From positions 1 to 41,247 of the forward strand of contig JALHPI010000004.1 of the NCBI GenBank assembly GCA_022842585.1: a stretch of DNA of 41,247 nt. The letters are read 5' to 3'. The DNA is from Minisyncoccota bacterium. Lineage in GTDB: Bacteria; Patescibacteriota; Minisyncoccia; Phycocordibacterales; Phycocordibacteraceae. The notes beneath the pieces are model-generated. The model worked only from the letters and a program-made list of their open reading frames with translations. It did no database searches and was not told the DNA's origin. The position numbers and the translations under genes were made by a program. This document shows positions 1-7,631 of the stretch, in pieces (the stretch's first letter is position 1; every line of letters begins with the position of its first letter).

Positions 1-618
1 TCCGTAGGTCAGACGATTGCGCGGGCAGAACTGCAGAAGGCCGAAGCGGAAGTTGCGCGCATCCGCTCGGAGATTGAGAAGCGTACGCTCCGTGCGCCGT
101 TTTCAGGCGTAGTGACTGCCGTGGATGTGGAAAAGGGCGGCGCAGTGAGTTTGAGTAATTCGGCAGTCTCGCTCATAAGTGCTGGGGATTTGGAAATCGA
201 GAGCTTCATTCCGGAGATTAATATTTCAAACCTCTCGGTAGGGGACCCAGCACTCGTCACGCTTGATGCGTATGGGGAGGCGGCGACGTTTGGGGCGAGA
301 GTCGTATCCATTGACCCTGCCGAAACGGTGCGCGACGGACTATCCACCTACCGTGTGAAATTCCATTTTGATGCGCAGGACGAGCGTATTCGTCCGGGCA
401 TGACGGCAAATATTGTGGTCACCACGGACGCGCGTTCGGGTGTTATCGCCATTCCGCAGGGCGTGGTTAAAGAGGAAAACGGCAGAAAGACCGTCACCGT
501 GCTTGAGGCAGGCAAGAAACAGACTCGCACTATTACGACGGGCGCCGTATCTTCGCTTGGCACTATAGAGGTGCTTTCAGGACTTTCTGCAGGCGATATC
601 CTTTTGATTAAAGAATAA
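1..618 (+). CDS. Efflux RND/ABC periplasmic adaptor subunit (HlyD/MacA-like), 5' truncated by window edge
   Basis: Frame 1 is open from base 1 (SVGQTIARAELQKAEAEVARIRSEIEKRTLRAPFSGVVTAVDVEKGG...), typical coiled-coil/lipoyl MFP sequence ('LRAPFSGVV'), then a beta-barrel; followed directly by FtsX and ABC ATPase genes. The listed ORF starting at 112 is an internal ATG/GTG artefact. Confidence 0.85.
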   Translation, partial: SVGQTIARAELQKAEAEVARIRSEIEKRTLRAPFSGVVTAVDVEKGGAVSLSNSAVSLISAGDLEIESFIPEINISNLSVGDPALVTLDAYGEAATFGARVVSIDPAETVRDGLSTYRVKFHFDAQDERIRPGMTANIVVTTDARSGVIAIPQGVVKEENGRKTVTVLEAGKKQTRTITTGAVSSLGTIEVLSGLSAGDILLIKE

Positions 619-622
619 GTCC

Positions 623-1888
623 ATGAAGCGACTTTCTCGGTTTTTTCTAAACGCTCGCATAGGGTTCTTTCTTGCTATCCGCCAGCTCTCGCGTGCCTCG
701 CTGTGGACGAATGGTCTCATCGTGTTCGTGATGGTGCTTACGTTCCTAAACTTGGTAGTGGTCTCAGGTATTCTCGTTGGTCTTATACAAGGGTCGGTGG
801 ATGATACCCGCAAACAATTTACGGCGGACGTGGTAGTCTCCACGCTTCCCGATAAGAAGTACATAGAGAATAGCCAGAATATCCTCGGCATCCTCGATAC
901 CATTCCTGAGATAGAGTCCTACACCGCCCGCTATAGCGAGGGCGCGAGTCTTGAGGCGAACTACCTCACGAGGCGCGACAAGGATAAGCCGGACATTGCG
1001 GGTACGGACTTGATAGGCGTGAACCCCGTTGCAGAAGATGCGGTGACGGACCTTTCCTCACTCGTCGTCGAAGGGAGCTACCTCAGTCCGGGAGACGTGG
1101 ACCAGATTCTCGTCGGGAGTTTCCTGCTCGCTCAGTACAATCCGGTAGAGGCGCCGGGATTTGAAGCACTTGAAAATGTCGGCGTCGGTACGAAAATCAG
1201 ACTCAAAGTAGGGGAGGTGACGCGGGAAGTGACGGTGAAAGGAATCGTGGACACGAAAGTGGACGAAGTAAGTCGCCGCGTCTATATGGTGGACACGCAG
1301 GTGCGCAGTTTCATAGGGCGCACGGATGGCAACGTAGATCAGGTTTCCATCCGTCTCAAAGACGGAGTGGACCCTGCAGTGGTTCGTGATGAGATATTGC
1401 GGAGCGGGGTGGGGAATGATGCGAAAGTGCAGACGTTTGAAGACGCGCTCCCGCAGTTTCTCAAAGACATCATCGCGACCTTTGGATTGCTTGGTAGTGT
1501 GTTCAGTTCCGTCGGTCTCGTCGTCTCTTCTATCACCATATTCATTGTGATATTCATAAACGCACTGACGCGCAGAAAGTTCATCGGTATCTTAAAAGGC
1601 ATTGGCGTTACCGGCCGTGCCATCGAGTTCTCCTATGTATTCCAATCCATCTTCTATGCGGTCATCGGTTCGGTCATAGGACTCCTGCTCCTCTATCTCG
1701 TGCTCGTACCGGCGATAGCGGCAAACCCCATAGATTTTCCTTTTTCCGATGGCATCCTCGTGGCCCCGCTAGGGGAGACGTTTGCCCGTATTGGGCTTCT
1801 GGTCTTCGCCACGTTGATTGCCGGATATATTCCGGCACGGATGATTGTGCAGAAAAACACGCTTAATTCCATTCTTGGGCGCAACTAA
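623..1888 (+). CDS. FtsX-like ABC transporter permease (MacB-type)
   Basis: 421 aa; N-terminal TM, large extracytoplasmic domain, three C-terminal TM segments with FtsX style 'NALTRRKFIGILKGIGVTGRAIEFSYVFQS'; between MFP and ATPase genes. Confidence 0.88.
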   Translation: MKRLSRFFLNARIGFFLAIRQLSRASLWTNGLIVFVMVLTFLNLVVVSGILVGLIQGSVDDTRKQFTADVVVSTLPDKKYIENSQNILGILDTIPEIESYTARYSEGASLEANYLTRRDKDKPDIAGTDLIGVNPVAEDAVTDLSSLVVEGSYLSPGDVDQILVGSFLLAQYNPVEAPGFEALENVGVGTKIRLKVGEVTREVTVKGIVDTKVDEVSRRVYMVDTQVRSFIGRTDGNVDQVSIRLKDGVDPAVVRDEILRSGVGNDAKVQTFEDALPQFLKDIIATFGLLGSVFSSVGLVVSSITIFIVIFINALTRRKFIGILKGIGVTGRAIEFSYVFQSIFYAVIGSVIGLLLLYLVLVPAIAANPIDFPFSDGILVAPLGETFARIGLLVFATLIAGYIPARMIVQKNTLNSILGRN

Positions 1889-1895
1889 TACTCGT

Positions 1896-2588
1896 ATGAT
1901 TACCGTCACCGGATTAAAGAGAAGTTTCAAAACAGCCGCGGGAGAGACGCATGTCTTGAAAGGTATAGATTTTTCCGCAGAGTCGGGAGAGTTTGTCGCC
2001 GTGATGGGACGCTCGGGTGCGGGTAAAAGTACCTTCCTGTATCAAATCAGTCTGCTCGACGAGCCAAACGAAGGCTCTATCGTCATAGATGGGCGCGACG
2101 CGCTATCGATGAGTGCTGAAGAAAAGACCCGCTATCGTTTGAATACGTTTGGATTCGTGTTTCAGGACTATGCACTTTTGCCTGAGCTTACGGCGCTTGA
2201 GAACGTAGCGCTTCCGCTTCTGATGCAGGGCCTACAGAGAGCAACTGCCTACGAAAAGGCGCTCGACGCGCTCGTGCGTGTGCGCCTCGACCACCGGTCG
2301 GGGAATGTCCCAAGCCAGCTTTCAGGAGGGGAACAGCAGCGCGTCGCGATAGCGCGCGCAGTGTCCCACAATCCGGCCATCCTCTTTGCAGACGAGCCCA
2401 CCGCAAACCTTGATAACGAATCCTCGCTTGCAGTGCTTGCCATATTTGAAGAGCTTCACGAAGCAGGGCAGACGATTATCATGGTGACCCACGAAGAAGA
2501 ATTCGCTGCAGCCGCAAAACGACTGGTGAAAATAGATGATGGGCGGGTGATATACGACGGGCCGATGACGCTTGTACGTACGAAATAA
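1896..2588 (+). CDS. ABC transporter ATP-binding protein (LolD/MacB-type)
   Basis: Walker [10 protein letters not shown], signature [14 protein letters not shown], Walker [14 protein letters not shown]-loop MVTHEEE. ATG at 1896 preferred over 1845, which overlaps the permease. Confidence 0.92.
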   Translation: MITVTGLKRSFKTAAGETHVLKGIDFSAESGEFVAVMGRSGAGKSTFLYQISLLDEPNEGSIVIDGRDALSMSAEEKTRYRLNTFGFVFQDYALLPELTALENVALPLLMQGLQRATAYEKALDALVRVRLDHRSGNVPSQLSGGEQQRVAIARAVSHNPAILFADEPTANLDNESSLAVLAIFEELHEAGQTIIMVTHEEEFAAAAKRLVKIDDGRVIYDGPMTLVRTK

Positions 2589-2600
2589 GGGAAAAGAAAA

Positions 2601-2624
2601 CGGCGGGCCTTGTGGGGCCCGCCG
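2601..2624 (-). terminator. Rho-independent terminator for the minus-strand gene 2649..3176
   Basis: Perfect stem cggcgggcc/ggcccgccg followed on the minus strand by ttttctttt. Confidence 0.75.
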
Positions 2625-2648
2625 CGCTCTAGTGAAAGTGCTGTACCG

Positions 2649-3176
2649 CTAGTGTGCTGCGGCGTGCGCCTCTGGCGTTTCAAACGTCTTCTGCGTTGCC
2701 CGCATGAAGATAAGAACTGCCAGAAGGTCGGCGACCACAGCCAGGGCAACTTGTGCGCCCACGATGTAGGAGAGCCACGTCGGCGAGAACCCACCCGTGA
2801 ACACTAGTGTCCCCAAGATAATCAGGGGGACGGCGGGCATGAGCGAGGTGCCGAAATCAGCCCCCGCACGGATCATACTGCCGCCGGTGGTATACAACAC
2901 TACAAGCAGAGTGACGATTTGGATGATCACGTAGAAAAGGCTGTAGATGCCGAAGCCGGCCAGCACTGCGACAACACGCGACTCGTCAGTGGTCCAGAAA
3001 TAGAGGATCCATGCACTGACGAACGTATATAGCAACGACGAACCGTTTCCGACTGTTAACCACAAGAAAAATTTTGCGATGCCGACGCTAATAGCAGTAG
3101 CGATGCCACCAAAACTCTTCCGACCTTCCGACGCTTCCGCGCCAGCTACTCTGTTGTTGGTCATTTCTGACCTCAC
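2649..3176 (-). CDS. Multi-TM integral membrane protein, unknown function
   Basis: 175 aa with four hydrophobic segments; starts MRSEMTNNRVAGAEASEGRKSFGGIATAISVG. Confidence 0.7.
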   Translation of the reverse strand: MRSEMTNNRVAGAEASEGRKSFGGIATAISVGIAKFFLWLTVGNGSSLLYTFVSAWILYFWTTDESRVVAVLAGFGIYSLFYVIIQIVTLLVVLYTTGGSMIRAGADFGTSLMPAVPLIILGTLVFTGGFSPTWLSYIVGAQVALAVVADLLAVLIFMRATQKTFETPEAHAAAH

Positions 3177-3284
3177 TTTCTTTGTCTATATTTACAGCCC
3201 CTACTTCGAGGGGTACAGGCGTACTATGCGACAGTAAATTCCTCTAGTCAACAATCTTGAAATTTCACGTATTTGCATGAGAAA

Positions 3285-3312
3285 AGGGCCGCCCGGCATG
3301 CCGGACGGCCCT
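3285..3312 (-). terminator. Terminator for the minus-strand gene 3345..4007
   Basis: Near-perfect inverted repeat agggccgcccggcatgccggacggccct, then ttttc on the minus strand. Confidence 0.7.
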
Positions 3313-3344
3313 CATAGTCTCTCGTTATTGGTTGTGTGTGGCTC

Positions 3345-4007
3345 TTAGGCCGCTGCCTCCTCGCGCCGTTCCGGAAGTTGTGCACGTCCGGCGTAGTGAT
3401 TGATGATGGCCCAGGTTGTGAGAACCCCGGCCAACAGCGCAAGCACTACAAGTGCGAGGACGACGACTGCCGCCGCTCCGTTCCTGCTTCCGCCCCGCGG
3501 GGCGAAAAATGACTTGACCGCGTCCGCAGCCTCAGGCATGCCGCGCATGGCGCCCATGGTGTTGTGCACCTGAGCGTACGTGTTCCATGCGGCGACGCCC
3601 ATGCTCGGCAAATCGCGTCGGCGCCAGGCGGCGACGAGCGAATGCACCCAGATCACCAACCCTGAGAGGAGGATGCCTGGGATGAGCACGAGATACCCGA
3701 GGGAGAGGCCGGCCGTCACTGCTTCGACAGTGAGGAGTTGCGTCAGTTGCGGTTCCTCGAGGATTTCCCGCGCGAGCGGGATCCAGTACGGTTGCGTCGC
3801 AAACGCGCCGAGAAGAAGGGCGATGAGGTAGCACCAGCTGAAGCCGCTGGCGGACATCACCGCACCTGACCAGACGACGACCCTTTCGAGGCCGCCCATC
3901 TGCTTCGTTTCTGCCCACACAAGGCCCACCTGCCTGGCATTAAACCAGGAGATGAAGAGGTTGAGGAGCCAGATGCCCCCAACGAGAAGCCACGGAATTG
4001 CGTCCAT
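3345..4007 (-). CDS. Multi-TM membrane protein, unknown function
   Basis: Start at MDAIPWLLVGGIWLLNLF (4007) preferred over the upstream in-frame start at 4184; several TM segments; Ala/Glu-rich cytosolic tail. Confidence 0.65.
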   Translation of the reverse strand: MDAIPWLLVGGIWLLNLFISWFNARQVGLVWAETKQMGGLERVVVWSGAVMSASGFSWCYLIALLLGAFATQPYWIPLAREILEEPQLTQLLTVEAVTAGLSLGYLVLIPGILLSGLVIWVHSLVAAWRRRDLPSMGVAAWNTYAQVHNTMGAMRGMPEAADAVKSFFAPRGGSRNGAAAVVVLALVVLALLAGVLTTWAIINHYAGRAQLPERREEAAA

Positions 4008-4211
4008 GGTGTGTACCTCTTTACGCACGTGTTTCTGAAAAGTACCCGGAACGGTGTGCGTATCCGCGCCGGAAATACTATGTTTCAAAATATAATCACT
4101 GTCAAGTATCTCGGCTCGCCGGCGTTTCGCCGTTGAAAACGGTGAGTAGGGAAAGTGAAGAGTTAAACACAGGTCGGCGCCCACGGCGCTTCCGCCGTAG
4201 ATTCGGATGCT

Positions 4212-4499
4212 ATGCTTATGAGTATGAAAAAGACGAAAAAAATGATGAAGCGAAAGCCGGTGGCTAAAAAGAAGCCGGTTGCAAAGCGAAAACCAGCTCC
4301 GAAGAAGAAATCGGGTGGACGCCGTGCAGAAGTAAACAATGACGTCCGCTCATTGACGAGCGTATCGGGTGGTACAAGCTTTGCTATCACGCTTCCGCAT
4401 GCGGTCGTGAAGGCATTCCGTTGGAGGGCTCAGCAGAAGTTGAAGTTGGATGTGAATGAGAAGAGTAAGACGATTACCATCCGCGACTGGAAAAAGTAA
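4212..4499 (+). CDS. AbrB/MazE-like (SpoVT-type swapped-hairpin) protein with Lys/Pro-rich histone-H1-like N-terminal tail
   Basis: MKKTKKMMKRKPVAKKKPVAKRKPAPKKKSGGRR followed by SGGTSFAITLPHAVVKAFRWRAQQKLKLDVNEKSKTITIRDWKK, which fits the AbrB-type beta-hairpin pattern (LPxxxxxxF/L.....L.v....k.I.I). Confidence 0.55.
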   Translation: MLMSMKKTKKMMKRKPVAKKKPVAKRKPAPKKKSGGRRAEVNNDVRSLTSVSGGTSFAITLPHAVVKAFRWRAQQKLKLDVNEKSKTITIRDWKK

Positions 4500-4506
4500 T
4501 TCGCTC

Positions 4507-4615
4507 GCAAAAAGACCCCATCTGCGTTGTTATGGAGCCTCGGCGGCTCGCTCACCGTAGTCTTCTACGGCTCGCAACCCGCCCTCTCCATGCCTAGCAT
4601 CTGGGGTCTTTTTGC
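4507..4615. other. Multi-hairpin intergenic element A, closed by a 14-bp terminal stem
   Basis: gcaaaaagacccca (4507-4520) pairs with tggggtctttttgc (4602-4615); inside are gagcc(tcggc)ggctc, ccgtag(tctt)ctacgg and tatggag...ctccat(g). Confidence 0.7.
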
Positions 4616-4666
4616 TTCGCTTTAGGATAGGGAGGAGTTTGGAATAACCCCCAAAAGGGCGTAGGA

Positions 4667-5839
4667 TTGGGGCAATACATGTTTCTCGAAACCCAGCCTC
4701 AAGAGAAAACTGAATACTATCAGCGCATGCTTGGCATGATAGGCTCGCTCTCTCGTCTTTTTTCGGAAGGAGCCGCGCCGTATCTTGAGACGAGAATTGC
4801 CGAAAACCTATTTTGCAAATCCTTTGGAGCGGAGAATGTATCAAGACTCGACTGTTCAGTAGACGCGAAAGTAGGCGCCATAGGAATAGGCATAAAGACT
4901 TTTCTTGAAAAGAACGGCTCTACAGAACAGAAGATCGCTGAATTCAATAGCGAGCATGCTCTCTATAAAGATCTTCCGGACAAGGAGAAAGTAAAAAAGA
5001 TAGCAGAACTAAGGAATGCTCGCTTGGACGCTACGCGCAAAATGCACGGGCTTGATGAGCTCATTTACCATTGCGTAACACGGCGTGAGGGCGGGATCCT
5101 TTCCTACGAAGTCCCTATGTCTTCTATTGATATTCAGCGGATATCAGGCATTGAGCGTAAGACAAAGAACAAAATCCTTTTCAAGGATCCTAACGGGGAA
5201 TATCACTTCAATATTTCAAAAAGCACACTGTACAAGCGATTCACTACCCCGGAACCCCTGTTCAACTTTGATGTGGAGATTCTCGAGGACCCGTTCAGCG
5301 TCTTGCAGAGTACCCTCGGCTCTCTTGTGAAAGAGGCCGTTGCGTCGCCTGAAGACTCACGCGAGTATGTCTATCTTCCGATGTATTCCATAAAGAATGG
5401 TAAGAAAATCGTTTCAGAAAGAAGTGGATTGAATCAATGGAATGCAGGAGGCAGGGGCCGACATCCGGATGAAGTGTACATACCGATTCCAGCATGGATA
5501 CATAAATTCTATCCTGGCTTTTTCCCGTCACGTGATACCAAGTTTTTGCTTCAGCTACCTGATGGGAAAGAGATAAGCGCAAAAGTGTGCCAGCAAAATT
5601 CCAAGGCGTTAATGAGCGATCCGAACAAAGATCTAGGACAGTGGCTCCTCAGGCATGTTCTTGGCATTCCTCAAGGTCAACTTGTTACCTATGAGAATAT
5701 CGAGACCGCAGGATTCGACTCAGTTCTTGTTCAAAAAATCTCTGAGGGAAGATACAAGATAGATTTCAGTAAAAATGATTCTTTCGAGGAATTTAAAGAG
5801 GGAACAGTTGCGTCTGAAGAAGCGGATAACGTCGATTAA
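4667..5839 (+). CDS. Putative type II restriction endonuclease (C-terminal region resembles the NgoFVII/BfiI B3-like DNA-recognition domain)
   Basis: 390 aa (TTG start at 4667, or ATG at 4679). 'SVDAKVGAIGIGIKTFLEKNGSTEQKIAEFN' in the N-terminal half; C-terminal 'SGLNQWNAGGRGRHPDEVYIPIPAWIHKFYPGFFPSRDTKFLLQLPDGKEISAKVCQQNSKALMSDPNKDLGQWLLRHVLG' matches the remembered pattern of B3-type RE domains. Convergent with a C5 methyltransferase; the stop codons overlap. Confidence 0.65.
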   Translation: MGQYMFLETQPQEKTEYYQRMLGMIGSLSRLFSEGAAPYLETRIAENLFCKSFGAENVSRLDCSVDAKVGAIGIGIKTFLEKNGSTEQKIAEFNSEHALYKDLPDKEKVKKIAELRNARLDATRKMHGLDELIYHCVTRREGGILSYEVPMSSIDIQRISGIERKTKNKILFKDPNGEYHFNISKSTLYKRFTTPEPLFNFDVEILEDPFSVLQSTLGSLVKEAVASPEDSREYVYLPMYSIKNGKKIVSERSGLNQWNAGGRGRHPDEVYIPIPAWIHKFYPGFFPSRDTKFLLQLPDGKEISAKVCQQNSKALMSDPNKDLGQWLLRHVLGIPQGQLVTYENIETAGFDSVLVQKISEGRYKIDFSKNDSFEEFKEGTVASEEADNVD

Positions 5840-7422
5840 TAGGACATCGCCTGCTTCATTTTCTTAGCGATCGCGTCTATGACGGGTACTGAGACTGAAT
5901 TTCCGAACTGCTTGTACAGGAGCGAGTCTGCTATTTGCGGAAGAACATAATCGGATGGAAATCCTTGGATCCTAGCGCACTCAAGTGGAGTCAACTTCCG
6001 AATACCTTTTTTGTCCTTGATTAGGGGAACATTATGCCCGCCCATACCCATGTTCGCCGTAAGGGTGGGGCAGACCCCGCTCTTGTTCTCGCGAACATAT
6101 TGCCGGCGCCACTGGTAGACCTTGCCTTCCTCTGTTATCGACTTCGCAAGCTTCTTGAACAGAGGTTTTCCATTGTAATAGTATTTTTCAGGAACGTTTT
6201 TTTCGAGCAGATGCGTTACTTTGACCGTAAGCTTCACTGGCTCCGGAAACTCAAAACGATCGGCGTAGGCCTTATCTCGGAAGCCTACTATGTAGATGCG
6301 CTCGCGATTCTGCGGTACGTTTCCGTATTCCATCGTATTTAAAACCTTTGTCTTTATGTGGTAGCCAAGGTCCTCGAGCGCATCCTGGATTATTCGGAAT
6401 GTTTTTCCTCCATCATGGGCTTTCAAGTTCTTAACATTCTCAAGCAGGAACCCTTGCGGTTTCCGGGCCTCAATTATGCGCGCGACATCGAAGAATAAGT
6501 TTCCTCTGCCTTTCTCGTCTTTGAATCCTTGGCGGTATCCTGCGATTGAAAACGCTTGGCAAGGGAACCCTCCAAGAAGAAAATCAAACTCCGGGAGATC
6601 GTCGATTCCGACTTTGCGTATATCTTCTACTACAAGCTTTGCGGTAGGGAAGTTCAGATCATAAGTGCGTTTGCAGGCAGCCTCGAAATCATTCGCAAAT
6701 ACCGTCTCGAAACCATTCCTCTCGAATCCGATGCGTATGCCTCCTACGCCCGCAAATAGATCGAGTGTCCGGAAGCCATGGCGAGTTTTTATCTTTCTAG
6801 ACACCTCAGTCTTCGGCTTGTTTTGCATATCGCGTATGATCTGCACCACTACGCCCCGTATTTCCACCTCTTTTCTAAAGAGTGGAAGAAGCGACTGATT
6901 TGCGGGCTGGAGACGGTATTGGCCTTTCTCCCTGTATATCTTCTTTAGGGTCGCTTCGTTGTCATCGATGATTGCCACGACTGTTTGACCATTCTCCGCC
7001 ACTGATTGCTTTTTAATAACTACAATATCGCCATTGAATATTCCCTCGTCGATCATGCTGTCCCCGACAACCTTTAGTGCGTAGTAATTCTTAGGATTGC
7101 CAAGTCCCTGCGGAGAAACTGCCACTTTCTCTTCCAAATACTCTATAGCCTCGATGGGCTTTCCTGCTGCGATCCTGCCTATTACCGGAATTAATACAGC
7201 TGAGGGCGCGGGCTTGTTCGCCAGAACGCTCCGGGCAGCGCCAGCTTTGCTGGAAAGATAGCCTTTCTCTTTCAAGGTATTTATATGCTCATGCACTGTA
7301 GAAACCGCTTTCAATCCAAGACTCGACCGCGTCTCCTCGATAGTAGGAGAGATTCCATTTTCGGAAATATAATCCGTTATGAAATCAAGAACTTCTTTTT
7401 GCTTTCGAGTCAGTGTTTGCAT
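5836..7422 (-). CDS. Fusion protein: LexA-like repressor (wHTH + S24 peptidase) + C5-cytosine DNA methyltransferase
   Basis: Residues ~1-198: LexA wHTH (LTRKQKEVLDFITDYISENGISPTIEE...STVHEHINTLKEKGYL), cleavage-type AG in VIGRIAAGKPIEAIE, catalytic Ser in VVGDSMIDEG, catalytic Lys in ATLKKIYR. Residues ~215-528: C5-MTase motifs I LDLFAGVGGIRIGFE, IV GGFPCQAFSIAG, VI LLENVKNL, VIII QNRERIYIVGF, IX RKLTPLECARIQGFP, X QFGNSVSVPV. One uninterrupted frame. Confidence 0.93.
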   Translation of the reverse strand: MQTLTRKQKEVLDFITDYISENGISPTIEETRSSLGLKAVSTVHEHINTLKEKGYLSSKAGAARSVLANKPAPSAVLIPVIGRIAAGKPIEAIEYLEEKVAVSPQGLGNPKNYYALKVVGDSMIDEGIFNGDIVVIKKQSVAENGQTVVAIIDDNEATLKKIYREKGQYRLQPANQSLLPLFRKEVEIRGVVVQIIRDMQNKPKTEVSRKIKTRHGFRTLDLFAGVGGIRIGFERNGFETVFANDFEAACKRTYDLNFPTAKLVVEDIRKVGIDDLPEFDFLLGGFPCQAFSIAGYRQGFKDEKGRGNLFFDVARIIEARKPQGFLLENVKNLKAHDGGKTFRIIQDALEDLGYHIKTKVLNTMEYGNVPQNRERIYIVGFRDKAYADRFEFPEPVKLTVKVTHLLEKNVPEKYYYNGKPLFKKLAKSITEEGKVYQWRRQYVRENKSGVCPTLTANMGMGGHNVPLIKDKKGIRKLTPLECARIQGFPSDYVLPQIADSLLYKQFGNSVSVPVIDAIAKKMKQAMSY

Positions 7423-7455
7423 ACCTGCCAGTTGGGATTATATAGGTGCAATTAT

Positions 7456-7474
7456 AACCGAAAGAAAACCGAAA
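7456..7474. promoter_or_regulatory. Candidate operator upstream of the LexA-MTase fusion: direct repeat aaccgaaa x2 at 11-nt spacing
   Basis: aaccgaaa at 7456-7463 and 7467-7474, upstream of the minus-strand start at 7422; on the minus strand ttataat and tatataat -10-like hexamers follow. Confidence 0.35.
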
Positions 7475-7536
7475 CATTAAGCTAGTTATCCACAGAACCT
7501 ACACAAGATGGATATTTTCAAAGGAAAAGCGTAGTG

Positions 7537-7565
7537 ACAAAAATGGTACCACAAAAATGGTACCA
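7537..7565. repeat. Tandem 14-bp direct repeat acaaaaatggtacc x2, each with palindrome tggtacca
   Basis: acaaaaatggtacc at 7537-7550 and 7551-7564; a third partial ggtac follows at 7566. Confidence 0.8.
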
Positions 7566-7631
7566 GGTACTATATGGCCACTAACAAAGTTCATGTGGAG
7601 TACTGGTTAGTTATCAGGTAAACTGCTGTGA

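Noticed and set aside
112-618. ORF-track start at 112 for the adaptor protein
   Set aside because: The frame is open to base 1 with good MFP sequence; the gene begins outside the window.
6826-6828. Independent internal start (Met199) that would make the MTase a separate gene from lexA
   Set aside because: An ATG exists, but no convincing SD precedes it and the upstream LexA frame is intact and contiguous; a secondary start cannot be excluded but a fusion is the direct reading.
7500-7631. CRISPR-like array from the repeated acaaaaatggtacc units
   Set aside because: Only two immediately adjacent 14-bp units, no spacers, no cas genes.
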